A stretch of DNA of 64,000 nt, taken from Yinghuangia seranimata. GTDB lineage: Bacteria > Actinomycetota > Actinomycetes > Streptomycetales > Streptomycetaceae. The translations under genes and the position numbers were made by a program. Below, in pieces: positions 8,815-18,600 of the stretch. The stretch covers positions 31,040 to 95,039 of the forward strand of contig NZ_JASAOI010000068.1 in NCBI RefSeq assembly GCF_029953285.1, given 5' to 3'. The notes under the pieces were generated by a model, which was not told the origin of the DNA, ran no database searches, and saw nothing but the letters and a program-made list of their open reading frames with translations. Numbering within the stretch: the stretch's first letter is position 1; every line of letters begins with the position of its first letter.

Positions 8815-9900
8815 TCAGCGCTGGACGTTCCACCCCTTGCGCCGCAGGTCCACCACGAGGCCGTCGGCCGCCGCCGGGTCGACGCTGAGTTCGACGAGGC
8901 CCGCCGGGCGGCCCGGCGAGTGGTCGATGCTGATGTCCTCGATGTTGACGCCGGAGCTGCCGACGTCGGCGAACAGCCGTGCCAGTTCGCCCGGCTGGTC
9001 GCCCACCACGACTGGGATGGCCTCGTACCGCGCGGCGGGGGCGCCGTGCTTGCCGGGGATCCGGGCGTGGCCGGCGTTGCCGCGCCGGAGGATGCCGTTG
9101 ATGCCTTCGCTGCCGACCTGGCGCTTGGCCTCGTCCTCGGCGGCGAGGGCGCGCAGGGCGGTGACGGTGTCGTTGAGGTCGTCGGCGAGGCCGGCCAGCA
9201 CGTCGGCGACGGCCGTGGCGTTGGCGCCGAGGATCTCGAGCCACAGCCGCGGGTCGGAGCCGGCGATGCGGGTGACGTCGCGGACGCCCTGTCCGGCGAG
9301 CCGGGTCGCGGTGTCGGCGGCGTCCTCGAGCCGGGCGGCCATGAGCGCGGACACCAGGTGCGGCGCGTGCGAGACGAGCGCCACGGCGTGGTCGTGGGCG
9401 CGAGGCTCCATCACCACCGGGACGGCCCGGCACAGCGCGACCATCTCCAGCGCGCGGTTGAGCGTCTCGGTGTCGGTGTCGCGCGCGGGCGTGAGCACCC
9501 ACGGGCGGCCGTCGAACAGGTCGGCGCGCGCGGCCAGCGGTCCGGAGCGTTCGCGGCCGGCGAGCGGGTGGCCGCCGATGTAGCGGGTGACGTCGCAGCC
9601 GAGCGCTTCTATGTCGCGCAGCGGCTGCTCCTTGACGCTGCCGACGTCGGTGTAGCTGTGCGCGAGGCCCGCGTCCTGGCACTCCTTGAGCGTCGCCGCG
9701 ATGCGCGCCGGCGGAACGGCGAGCACGGCGAGGTCGACGGGCGCGGGGGGCGCCTCGTCCAGCCCGGCGCCGAGCGCGGCCGCGGTGCGGGCGGCGGTGG
9801 GGTCCGCGTCACGCAGGTACACGGTGGTCCCGCGCGCGGTGAGCGCGAGCGCGACCGAGGTCCCGATGAGGCCGGTGCCGACCACGGCGGCGGTACGCAT
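8815..9900 (-). CDS. tyrA: Prephenate dehydrogenase with ACT domain
   Basis: 361-residue enzyme that oxidatively decarboxylates prephenate to 4-hydroxyphenylpyruvate in tyrosine synthesis. The Rossmann motif GTGLIG is at residues 8-13 right after the start. The catalytic region includes DVGSVKEQPL and the family signature GGHPLAGRERSG. The C-terminal ~75 residues form an ACT domain (YEAIPVVVGDQPGELARLF), which normally mediates tyrosine feedback. ATG 9900 is preceded by GGAG at a good distance and gives the expected length; an upstream extension is not family-like. It stands alone, flanked by repeat-bearing spacers on both sides. Confidence 0.93.
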   Translation of the reverse strand: MRTAAVVGTGLIGTSVALALTARGTTVYLRDADPTAARTAAALGAGLDEAPPAPVDLAVLAVPPARIAATLKECQDAGLAHSYTDVGSVKEQPLRDIEALGCDVTRYIGGHPLAGRERSGPLAARADLFDGRPWVLTPARDTDTETLNRALEMVALCRAVPVVMEPRAHDHAVALVSHAPHLVSALMAARLEDAADTATRLAGQGVRDVTRIAGSDPRLWLEILGANATAVADVLAGLADDLNDTVTALRALAAEDEAKRQVGSEGINGILRRGNAGHARIPGKHGAPAARYEAIPVVVGDQPGELARLFADVGSSGVNIEDISIDHSPGRPAGLVELSVDPAAADGLVVDLRRKGWNVQR

Positions 9901-10311
9901 GACGAGCTCCGTTGCAGCGGGGAGGCCACATCGGGACCGGCCTGGTCCGGGCGGCATCCGGCGGAATGCGGGGGCGGCACGACACACTGGGGCGCCGTCG
10001 TCCCCAGGCTATCCGCCCGACCCCGAACGGCCGGGCCACCGCCCACATGCCGAACGCAGCGGCGCGCCGGGCAGGACCGGACGGGCGGGGCGAGCACGGT
10101 TGGGCCTGGCTGGCCGGGTTGAGCCGGGGGGTTGAGCCGGGGGGTTGAGCCGGGGGGGTTGAGCCGGGTGGACGGGGCTGGGCTGGGCTGGCCTGGGAAG
10201 GGTCGGGCTTGGCTGGCTGGGCTGCCGAGCGTCGGCCGTGCGGGACCGCAAACGCTCCGGTCCGAGGCCGCCACACTCGCCCCCGGCTCCCGGGCGCCCA
10301 GCGCGGGCCCG
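9901..10311. other. Gene-free spacer upstream of tyrA
   Basis: 411 bp between the tyrA start and the end of the next minus-strand gene. The left part should hold the tyrA promoter; TAGCCT on the minus strand near 10005-10015 could be a -10 box but no clear -35 is seen. The right part carries the G-rich tandem repeat listed separately and further GGCTGGGCTG slippage repeats to about 10220. No convincing coding frame. Confidence 0.5.
10116..10168 (+). repeat. 13-bp G-rich tandem repeat, G-quadruplex-like
   Basis: Unit TTGAGCCGGGGGG repeated so that five runs of 3-7 G (starting at 10116, 10126, 10139, 10152 and 10166) are separated by the identical 7-nt spacer TTGAGCC. This meets the usual G-run and loop-length rule for an intramolecular G-quadruplex on the plus strand. 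Confidence 0.7.
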
Positions 10312-12471
10312 TCAGCCTTCCGCCGCCGGCTCCCCCTCCGCGAACGGGTTGAGCTCGAGCCAGCGCCGTCCGATCTCCTGGTAGTACACCTCGTCCCACG
10401 CCGAATGCCGCAGCACGTCGTCGAGGACCGGGTACGGGGCGAGCCTGCGCCGGTCGCTGACCATGTCCTGGGCGAGGATCCGCAGCGGTTTGGCCGGGTC
10501 CTTCTCCAGCGTCAGCACGACCCGCACCACGCGTTCGAACAGGTGTCGGACGGCCTGGGGGTCGACGCCCGCCTCGACCAGCCGGTCGCCGTACCGGACG
10601 GGGTACAGCAGCGTGTGCCGCACGGCGTGCCGCTCGCGTTGGGACCAGCGCGGCGCGTCGTCGAGGCGCCGCGGCAGGTGCTCGACGACGTACGGCATGA
10701 GCCGTATGTCGGCCAGCTCCAGCGCGGCGGCCAGCGCGACGATGTCCTCGACGAACGCCACCGCGCGCTCGGCTCCCCCGTCGGCGACCTGGTCGGCGGC
10801 GAACTTGAGGGCGTCGATGTCCTCGTCGTAGACGCCCCTGTGCTTCCAGCGCTCGTGTTCGGCGGTCCCCGCGCTGGGCGGCGGCGCGTCGGGACGGTCC
10901 GGGAGCGCGGCGCCGACGGTCTGCGCGGCAGGCGCGGAGCGCCGGGGGAAGGCCTCCGGTTCGCCGCTCAGGGCGTCGTCGTCGAAGGCCGGCACAGCTG
11001 CCGTATGGAGACCGGTGGCCTCCGTGAGGTCGGACTCGGGTGCGGGCTCCACCCCGCGGCCGACGTCAGCGTCACGTGCCCCGTCCTGGCGTGGCAGTGG
11101 GCCCCGCCCGCCGTCCGGGCCGGTCTCGTCGCCACTCGCCGCGCCGTCGCCCGGTCCCCGTCCCGGTTCCGGCCCCCGTCCCGGCCCCGGCCCCGGCTCC
11201 GGCTCCGGCCCTACCGCCCCGCCCTCGTCGTCCCCCACCCGCTTGTCGAAGAACGCGAACGTCGACGACTCGTCCCCACGCCCGCCGCCCCGCTCCGCGT
11301 ACGCCTCGGCCTCCGCCTCGTCCCATTCCAGGTCGTCGAACGCCGTCGGGCCGACCCGGAGCGGCTCGGGCGCCCGCACGAGCCCGGCCGCGCGCAGTCT
11401 CGCCGTCCGCTCCAGCGGATCCACCGGTCCGTCGTCGTCGGCGGGCTCGTCCGGCGTCGTGTCGAAGCCGGACTCGACGGCCTCGTGCACCCGGTCGACG
11501 GCCTCAGCCGCGAGCGCCGCGTCCGTCGCGATGCCGCCCGACCAGCCGGCCGTCGTGCCCGACGCGGCCGCGAACCGGTCGCGGATCTCGACGGCGCGGT
11601 CGTACGGCGGCATGCCGCGCACCGACTGCAGCCCGGTCAGCAGCGGGTACATCGTGTCCCAGTCGCTGTCGGCGTACCGGCGCACCATGAGGTCGGCGGC
11701 CACCCGGAACACGTCGGTCCGCGCCTCGGCGTCGGGGTCGATGCGGTGGCGGCCGCTCCACAGCCGCGACGGCCAGCGCGGCACGACCACGAACCGGGGC
11801 CGCCCCGTGTCGTCGGCGGTCTCGTACGTGGAGAACGTGAGCGGCCCCGGCAGCGGCACAGTGATCAGGTCGAAGAGCCCCCACAGCAGCCCCACCGGGT
11901 CGCCGCCCGTGTCGGCGGTACGCAGCGAGAACCCCATCGTCGGGCGGCGCAGCACCGCGGCGAGCACGACCGCCAGCGCGTCGCCCTGTTCGCGGGCCGC
12001 GTCGCGGAGCGCGAACGCCCGTTCGGTGAGCGCGTCGTCGAGGATCTTCGCCGGGACGCGGGCCAGCCGGCGCCCCACCGGGATCTCGCCGAGCGCGGGC
12101 TGCCCCGCGCGCCACGACCAGCCGTCGAGGGCCAGCACCGCGTGCGGGGTGAGCGCGGCGCGGGTGCCGAGCAGGACGTGGGCGTTGTTGCCGAGCCGGC
12201 CCTGTTCGAACTCGGCGGCCACGCGGTGCACGACGGCCGCGTACGCGTCGACGTGCACCAGCGAGGTGCTGGTCAGCGGGGCCCCGTCGCCGCCGAACTC
12301 GGCGGCGACGGAGTCGGCCAGGTCGGGCCCCAGCCGCGCGAGGTCCGCGACCGGCAGGGAGGTCGCGGCCGGGCCGAGGCCCTTGCGTCCGAACAGGTCT
12401 TGGCGCTGCCACCGGTAGACGATCTGGTGCAGCGGCTGGCGGGTCGTCGTCGCGCGGGTGGAGCCCTCCAT
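10312..12471 (-). CDS. GAP1-like protein B (paralogue of the upstream gene)
   Basis: 719 residues. ATG 12471 has a strong GAGGGG box at a spacing of 5. The N-terminal ~300 residues match the neighbouring gene closely: IVYRWQRQDLFGRKGLGPAA, then NNAHVLLGT, then LLWGLFDL and FSTYETADD...RPRFVVVPRW. A Pro/Gly/Asp-rich linker (roughly residues 390-540) separates this from a helical C-terminal domain ending with YYQEIGRRWLEL. The pattern of an opening Y-W/L-G-G line, an HxLxG segment and an FSTY motif recalls the N-terminal domain of GTPase-associated protein 1 (GAP1) families known from Streptomyces conflict systems. That assignment is by eye and tentative. It lies 10 bp after its paralogue, so the two are almost certainly co-transcribed. 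No GTPase gene is present nearby. Confidence 0.65.
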   Translation of the reverse strand: MEGSTRATTTRQPLHQIVYRWQRQDLFGRKGLGPAATSLPVADLARLGPDLADSVAAEFGGDGAPLTSTSLVHVDAYAAVVHRVAAEFEQGRLGNNAHVLLGTRAALTPHAVLALDGWSWRAGQPALGEIPVGRRLARVPAKILDDALTERAFALRDAAREQGDALAVVLAAVLRRPTMGFSLRTADTGGDPVGLLWGLFDLITVPLPGPLTFSTYETADDTGRPRFVVVPRWPSRLWSGRHRIDPDAEARTDVFRVAADLMVRRYADSDWDTMYPLLTGLQSVRGMPPYDRAVEIRDRFAAASGTTAGWSGGIATDAALAAEAVDRVHEAVESGFDTTPDEPADDDGPVDPLERTARLRAAGLVRAPEPLRVGPTAFDDLEWDEAEAEAYAERGGGRGDESSTFAFFDKRVGDDEGGAVGPEPEPGPGPGRGPEPGRGPGDGAASGDETGPDGGRGPLPRQDGARDADVGRGVEPAPESDLTEATGLHTAAVPAFDDDALSGEPEAFPRRSAPAAQTVGAALPDRPDAPPPSAGTAEHERWKHRGVYDEDIDALKFAADQVADGGAERAVAFVEDIVALAAALELADIRLMPYVVEHLPRRLDDAPRWSQRERHAVRHTLLYPVRYGDRLVEAGVDPQAVRHLFERVVRVVLTLEKDPAKPLRILAQDMVSDRRRLAPYPVLDDVLRHSAWDEVYYQEIGRRWLELNPFAEGEPAAEG

Positions 12472-12481
12472 GACTACCCCT

Positions 12482-14674
12482 CTATATGGAGTCCGCCGGA
12501 GTGGGGAGAAGGGACCGGCTGGCGGCCCACAGCCGCCCGATCTCCTCGTAGAACCGTGCGCCGAGGCCGTGTGCCACCACGGCGCGGATGAGTTCCTGCT
12601 GGTAGGGCCGGTAGGTGCCGGGCACCGTGTCGAGGTTGCGGACGACCAGCGCGAGCTGCTCGGCTGTGTTGCCAGTCTGGCACCCGTCGAGGACAAATGC
12701 GGCGAACTGTCCGATGATCGAGGCGATCTGATGGCGTGCCACACCGCTGCGGTCGAGCGTGCGCAGCGGTCCGTCGAGGGCCGCGAGCGCGCGTTCGAGG
12801 TACGCCTGGTCCCGCGGCGACGGCAGCGCGGACGCTCCGCCCACCGCGGCCACGACGAGTTCGCCGAGCCGCCCCAACAGCGCAGGCAGCAAGGGCTCTT
12901 CGGCCCGTTCCAAGGCGACCGCGACCGCGACGAGCGAGGCCTGCGACACCAGCCGCCGCACCTCGTCGTCGGCGCCCGCAGCTCCGCCGGACAGCACGCG
13001 CGCGGCGTCCGCGAGCGAACGGAACGAGTGTTCGTCGACTCCGTCCGCGGCCCACGCGGCGTGGTTCCAGTCCCGCGGCGCGGGTTCGGCGACCGCCGGG
13101 GGCGGCGCGGCCCCGAACTGGACGGGAGGAGCGGGCGGAGCGGAAGGCGGCGGTACGGGCGGCGCCGGCGGTGCGGCCCCGAACGCGCCCGGCGCGGCGG
13201 GCGGCGCCGCGGGCCGCGCGGCCATCGGCGGCACGGACTCGCCTCCGCCCCGGGCCCGTTCGGGCACGGGCAGCGCGACGGGCAGGTACCGCGTTTCGGG
13301 CTGGACGGGCGCGGGCCCGCGCGGCCGCTCGACCCGGGGCGGAGCAACGGCCGCGCCTGCGGCGACGGGTCGCCCGGATTCGGCCGCCACACCGGCACGC
13401 CGTCCGACGCCGTCGTTCTCGCCCGCGGCCCCGCCGCCCTGCGCTGCAGGCGCGTTCGCGACCCCCTCCGCGTCGAGGAACCGTTGGTCCGGCTGCCCGG
13501 CGCCGCGGCCTTGAGGCCGCTCCACCCGAGGCGGAGCGACGGCCGCGACGGGCGCGACGGACGCCGCCGGGCGGGCGCCCCCGTCGGCGAACTGCTCTGT
13601 CCCTGCGGCCGGCTGCCCGTCGCCGCGCACCAACTCGTCCCAGTCGGACGGAGTCTCGCCGCCCAGTCGGCCCGCCGCCGCGCGGACCGCCGCCTGGGCC
13701 GCGTGGGCCTCGTGCGTCCTGCGCGGGTCCTTCCGCAGGTTCACCGGAACGCCCGCGCCTGCCGGGGCCGGTGGCGCGCCGGCGATGGCGTCCTTGATGG
13801 CGTCGGCCTTGGCGTCCGGTCCGAGTTCGGCGATCGTGCGCAGGCCGCGCAGGAGTTGGCGGGTCTGGTCCCACGGCCGTTCGACGTAGAAGTCCACGAG
13901 CAGCCGGGCCGCCTCCGCGCACGCGCCGGTGTCGAGTTCGGCCGCGCCGAGCCGCACCCGCCCTCGGGTCGCCCGCCCGTCGGGCCAGCGCGGGACGACC
14001 ACGAAGCGGGGCCGGTTCGCGTCGTCGGCGGTCTCGTACGTCGAGAAGCTCCAACTGCCGCGCACCAGATGGCTCACCAGGTCGAAGACGCCCCACAGCA
14101 GCGGCGCCGGGTCGGGCCCGGCGTCGGCGCGGAGCAGCGACAGGCCGGCGCGCGGTCGGGCGAGGAGCGCGGCGGTGACCTGTTCGAGGACGGCGCGCCG
14201 GTCGCGGGCGGCGGCCCGCATCGCGTCGGCCCGTTCGTGGGCGACGGCGACGAGGCGGCCCGCGGCGATGCGTTCGAGACCGGGCCCGGATTCGGGGTCG
14301 GCGAGGGCCGGCCCGTCGGTCGCCCAGTCGAACATGCCGAGCGCGAGCACCACATGCGGCCCGAGCGCGCGCCCGGGGTCGAGCAGGGCGTGGGCGACGT
14401 TGCCCGGCGTGTTGTCGCGCCCGTGCAGCGCGAACTCGCGGTGTATCAGGGCCGGTCCGGCCGCGGTGCGGGCCCAGCACACGCTCGTGTACGGGCCGGT
14501 CTCGACGTCGACGTCCATGCCGACGTACTCGGCCAGCCCGTCGGCCCACTGCGGCAGCCGGTCCGCGGGCAGCGTGGTCGCCGCGGGCCCGAGCCCGCGC
14601 CGTCCCAGCAAGTCGCGTTCCTGCCACCGGTAGACGATCCGGTCGAGCAGTGCACCACCCGCGTCCGCCGCCAC
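12482..14674 (-). CDS. GAP1-like protein A
   Basis: 730 residues from GTG 14674, which follows a G-rich ribosome-binding stretch; TTG 14686 in the same frame is an alternative. The same architecture as protein B: IVYRWQERDLLGRRGLGPAA at the start, GNVAHALLDP (the GN.aHaL pattern typical of GAP1-type domains), LLWGVFDL, SFSTYETADD and RPRFVVVPRW, a long Pro/Ala linker (about residues 330-510), then an all-helical C-terminal part ending near FYEEIGRLW. Shared motifs at the same relative positions in both ends show a tandem duplication. Likely cytoplasmic, no signal peptide or membrane helix. Function unknown; the GAP1 link suggests a role in a signalling or conflict module. Confidence 0.65.
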   Translation of the reverse strand: MAADAGGALLDRIVYRWQERDLLGRRGLGPAATTLPADRLPQWADGLAEYVGMDVDVETGPYTSVCWARTAAGPALIHREFALHGRDNTPGNVAHALLDPGRALGPHVVLALGMFDWATDGPALADPESGPGLERIAAGRLVAVAHERADAMRAAARDRRAVLEQVTAALLARPRAGLSLLRADAGPDPAPLLWGVFDLVSHLVRGSWSFSTYETADDANRPRFVVVPRWPDGRATRGRVRLGAAELDTGACAEAARLLVDFYVERPWDQTRQLLRGLRTIAELGPDAKADAIKDAIAGAPPAPAGAGVPVNLRKDPRRTHEAHAAQAAVRAAAGRLGGETPSDWDELVRGDGQPAAGTEQFADGGARPAASVAPVAAVAPPRVERPQGRGAGQPDQRFLDAEGVANAPAAQGGGAAGENDGVGRRAGVAAESGRPVAAGAAVAPPRVERPRGPAPVQPETRYLPVALPVPERARGGGESVPPMAARPAAPPAAPGAFGAAPPAPPVPPPSAPPAPPVQFGAAPPPAVAEPAPRDWNHAAWAADGVDEHSFRSLADAARVLSGGAAGADDEVRRLVSQASLVAVAVALERAEEPLLPALLGRLGELVVAAVGGASALPSPRDQAYLERALAALDGPLRTLDRSGVARHQIASIIGQFAAFVLDGCQTGNTAEQLALVVRNLDTVPGTYRPYQQELIRAVVAHGLGARFYEEIGRLWAASRSLLPTPADSI

Positions 14675-14758
14675 GCCACCCCCCAAGCATCCCCGAACGG
14701 CCCGCCCCGTCCGCTCCCGCGGCGGCGGGCCCGTGCCGTGTCCTGGCTACGTTCTAGC

Positions 14759-14785
14759 AGCCTGCGGGCGGTGCCGCAGCAGGCT
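14759..14785 (-). terminator. Possible hairpin after the Pr6Pr gene
   Basis: AGCCTGC and GCAGGCT form 7-bp arms with an alternative inner TGCGG/CCGCA pairing, 13 bp after the Pr6Pr stop on the minus strand. It could partly terminate, leaving the two GAP1-like genes with their own promoter in the 123-bp gap. No T-tract. Confidence 0.3.
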
Positions 14786-14797
14786 CGCCGAGTGTGT

Positions 14798-15637
14798 TCA
14801 CCGCGGGCGTCGCCGCCGGTCGGGCACGACGGGCAGTGCGCGGTCGCCGAACCGGAACGCCGTGCCCAGCAGCACGATGAGCACGCCCACGAGGACGATG
14901 TTCCGTACGACGGTGACGTATCCGTGCTCGCCGACGTCGGTGAACGGGTACGGGTACCAGTCGGTGACCGCGCCGTGGACCAGCGTGTACGCCGCCCACA
15001 GCACGGGAAAGGCCAGGATCTTGACGGGAGTCGCCCGCTCGACGCGCGGCCGCGGCCCGAACAGCACCCAGCCGAGCACCGCGAGGAACGGCACCGCGTA
15101 GTGCAGCAGCCGGTCGGCGAGCAGGCCTGCACCATGGAGTTCGACGATGCCGGCGAGGACGGTCGTGTACACGATGCCGGTGGTGGTGATGCAGACCAAC
15201 GCGGTGAGCCGCAGGACGCGCCACAGCGGTCCGTCGCGGTCGGGCCGCAGCGTGAGCTGCACTGCGGTGACGGCGACCAGGATGTTGCTCTGGATCGTGA
15301 AGTAGCTGAAGTAGCGCAGGACGCGCACGGCGGCGTTGTCGGAGGCGAAGGCCGACCCGCCGCGTGCGCTGAGCACGAGCTGGACGACCAGGCCGGTGAT
15401 GCCGACGAGCGCGGTGAGTCCGTGCCAGAGGCGGGCCGAGGTGCGGACGTCCTGGCGGCCGGGGCCGGGGCGTTCGGCGATGTGCCCGGTGCCGTCGGCG
15501 TGCCCGCCGGGTGCGGTCGGGGCGACGGGGGCGGCGGTCGGGCCCGGTGCGTCGGTCCGGCCTACCGGACCGCCGCCGCCCGACGAGTCCGACATATCCG
15601 ACGCATCCGATGACTCTCGGGCATTCTTCGCAGACAT
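14798..15637 (-). CDS. Pr6Pr (FAR-17a/AIG1-like) membrane protein
   Basis: 279 residues. A disordered, Gly/Pro-rich N-terminal ~65 residues precede about six hydrophobic helices. The segment RYFSYFTIQSNILVAV is the hallmark of Pr6Pr-type proteins; ILAFPVLWAAYTLVHGA and the WYPYPF motif before the last helix also fit. The start ATG 15637 lies 4 bp after the stop of the SARP/NB-ARC gene with no good separate ribosome site, so translation is probably coupled to it. The biochemical role of the family is not established. A link to the upstream regulator's function is inferred only from the coupling. Confidence 0.8.
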   Translation of the reverse strand: MSAKNARESSDASDMSDSSGGGGPVGRTDAPGPTAAPVAPTAPGGHADGTGHIAERPGPGRQDVRTSARLWHGLTALVGITGLVVQLVLSARGGSAFASDNAAVRVLRYFSYFTIQSNILVAVTAVQLTLRPDRDGPLWRVLRLTALVCITTTGIVYTTVLAGIVELHGAGLLADRLLHYAVPFLAVLGWVLFGPRPRVERATPVKILAFPVLWAAYTLVHGAVTDWYPYPFTDVGEHGYVTVVRNIVLVGVLIVLLGTAFRFGDRALPVVPDRRRRPR

Positions 15638-15641
15638 CCGA

Positions 15642-18600
15642 TCATGATAGGAAAACGTCGATCACGGACAGGGGACCGGCCTCCGCGCCGCGCCGACCTT
15701 TCGCCTCGTACGCCGCGAACCCGTCCGCGCCCAGCACGGCCCGCGCCGCTGCCGTCGCACGGTCGACGTCGACGCGCTCGGCGGGCGGCAGCGGCGTCCC
15801 GGCCGACTCTCGCAAGGCGGCCGCCGCACCCAGGAGCGGCGCCGCGCGGACGCCGTCCCCCGCTGCGGCCGCGGCGCCCGCGAGGCCCTCGAGCGCCAAC
15901 GCGAGCGCACGCGGATCGCCGGTACGCCGCGCCGCCGCGAGCCCCTCGCGGTGCCGGGCCTCGGCGGCGGCCAGGTCGCGGCGCTGCTCGGCGACGAACC
16001 CCAGCTCGGCCAGCACCAGCGCCTCCCCCGCGGCGACCTCCAGGCGGCGGTTCCAGGCCAGCCACGGCAGCAGCCACCGCTCGGCCGCCTCCAGGTCGCC
16101 CCGGCGCCGCGCCGCGAGCGCGAGGCCGAGCTCGGCGAACTGCCGCGCCGTCTCGTGCGACTGCTCGACGGCCATCGCGCGGGCCCGCTCGTGGAACACG
16201 TCGGCGCCCGCGAGGTCCCCGGTCAACAACGCGATCCGGCCGAGCCGTCCGAGATGGAACGCCGCGTCCGTGGGCAGGTCCAACTCCTCGGCCCCGCGCA
16301 GCCCGGCCCGCAGCAGCCGCGCCGCCTCGGCGTAGTCCCCGCCGATCTCGGCCAGCACGCCGAGGAGTTCACCGGCCCGCACGCGGCCCCAACGGTCGCC
16401 GAGCGCGTCGAACAGCGCGGCACTGTCCGCGGCGTCCCGGCGCAACCCGACCAGGTCCCCCCGGTACATCGCCTGCGTGGCCCGCGTCACGAGCGCAGCC
16501 GCACGCCCCCACCGATCCCCCGACGCCTCGAACGCCGCGATGAGCCGGGCCAGTTCGCCGCCGACCTCAGCGGCACTCCCGAACCCCGACCGTGCGAACG
16601 CAAGCAGCCATGCGGCCCGGTCGCCGGGCGTCGTGGCGGCGTCCCCCACCTCCGACGCGAAGGCCGGTTCGACCACATCGGCACCGCCGGCGGGCCCGGC
16701 CGTCCCGCGAGCAGTCGCGCCCGCGCCGAGTGCGGGCAGAGCCCCGGAGCCGTCTCTGCTCGCGGGTACCACCGGCCCACCTGTGGCACCGCCCCCGTGC
16801 GCGAGGCCGCCTCGGTCGGTCGGCGACCACGTGGTTTCGGCCCTGTCCTCCGACGGCACACCAGGACCGCCCTCAGCGCCCGCGCGGCTCGCCGCCGACA
16901 GGTGCTCCGGTCCGCGGCCCCCCGCGGTCGTTCCATCGCGCCACCCATCGCCGCTGACCGTCACCGCGTCGTCCTCAGGCCGTCTTTCGCCGGCGACGCG
17001 CACGTCGGCTACTGCCGAACGGCTTCCCGCCTCACCCTGCGCGGGCATCACCGGACCACCTGCGGCCCGGTCCGCGTGCGCAAGGCCACTGGCAGCGGTC
17101 GAACCGGCCCACCGACCGCCGCCGTCATCCACCACCGCCTCGTCGGCAAGCTCCCGCTCCCCCGCGAACAGCGCGAACGCCGCCAAGCGCGCGCGGGCGT
17201 CCGCGTAGGCCTGCGTCGGGCCGCCCGGCACCGCCAGTGCCAGGCGCAGTGCCCGCCGTGCCTCGGTCAGGCGGCCGCGCAGCAGCCAGTACCAGGACTG
17301 GGCCGCGACCAGCCTGAGCGCCTCGTCGGCGGCGCCTCGGGTGACGGCCCGGTCGAGTGCGGCGCGTAGGTCGGCGGCCTCGGCGTCGAGGGTGCGCAGC
17401 CAGGTGCGCTGGTCGTGGCCGTACAGGTGTGCGTCAGCGCGTTCCGCGAGGGTGACGGCGTACGCCATGTGCCGGTCCCGGACCTCGTCGGACTCCCCCG
17501 CCTCGGCCAGCCGTTCGAGCCCGTACGCGGCGACGGACTCGAGCAGCCGGTAACGCACGCCCGCGTCGCCCTCCACGACCGTGACCAGCGAACGGTCGAC
17601 GAGCCGCGCGACCACGTCGAGCACGTCCACCGCGGGCTCGTCGGACGCCCGGCACACGGCCTCGACGGCCTCCAGCGTCGCCCCGTTCGCGAACACCGCG
17701 AGCCGCCGGAGCACAGCGCGTTCGGGCCCGTTCAGCGGCTCCCAGCTCCAGTCGATGACGGCCCGCAGGGTGCGTTGCCGCGCCGGGGCGTCCCGCCGTC
17801 CCGCCGCGAGCAGCCGGAAACGGTCGTCGAGCCGGTCGGCGAGCCCGCGCACGCCGAGCACCCGTACGCGCGCGGCGGCGAGTTCGAGTGCGAGCGGCAG
17901 GTGGTCGAGACGCCGGCACAGCCCCGCGACCAGCTCCCGCTCGCCCGCGTCGGGCGCGAACCCGGGCGCGGCGGCCTCGGCCCGTGCGACGAACAGGCGT
18001 ACGGCCTCCGCCTCCGCCAGCGGCGCCACCGGCGACACCGCCTCGCCGTCGAGCGCGAGCGGCTCCCGGCTGGTCGCCAGGACGCGCAGGTCGGCCCCGT
18101 GCCGCAGCAGCCGGTCGGCGAGCGCGGCGGCCTCGTCGACGACGTGCTCGCAGTTGTCGAGGACGAGCAACAGCCGCCGGGACCGCAGTACGGCCGCGAG
18201 CCGCACCGCGACGGGATCGACCGGCACCCGCTCTCCGACGAACCCGGTACCGCGTGAACCGTTCACGTCGGAACGGGCGGACGCCCCCTGCCCGTGGCCC
18301 TCCACAGTCCCGATGGCAGCCCCCGCAACGCCGCCGTCCACATCAGCCGCGCCGGCAACGTCCAAGCGCGCCTCGGACCCGGTGGAGCCCCCGGCAGCCT
18401 CTTCGTTCACCGCCCCGGGACCAGCCCCTACAACGCCGCCGCCCGCACGTGCCGTGACCGCTACGTCCAGGCGTTCCCCAGGCCCGGTGAAGCCCCCGGC
18501 AGCCCCTTCGCCCGTCGCCCCCTCGTCCACCGCCGCCGCCGCGACCGCCCCGCCCTCCTCCCGCACCCCGAGTGCCGCCGCGACCGCCTCCGCGACCCCG

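Noticed and set aside
7885..10122. 745-codon plus-strand open frame over the repeat spacer and tyrA
   Set aside because: It runs antisense through tyrA, has no family signature, and owes its length to GC bias and the repeat array.
12458..15613. 1051-codon plus-strand open frame
   Set aside because: Antisense to a GAP1-like gene and the Pr6Pr gene, both of which show conserved motifs; no domain visible in this frame.
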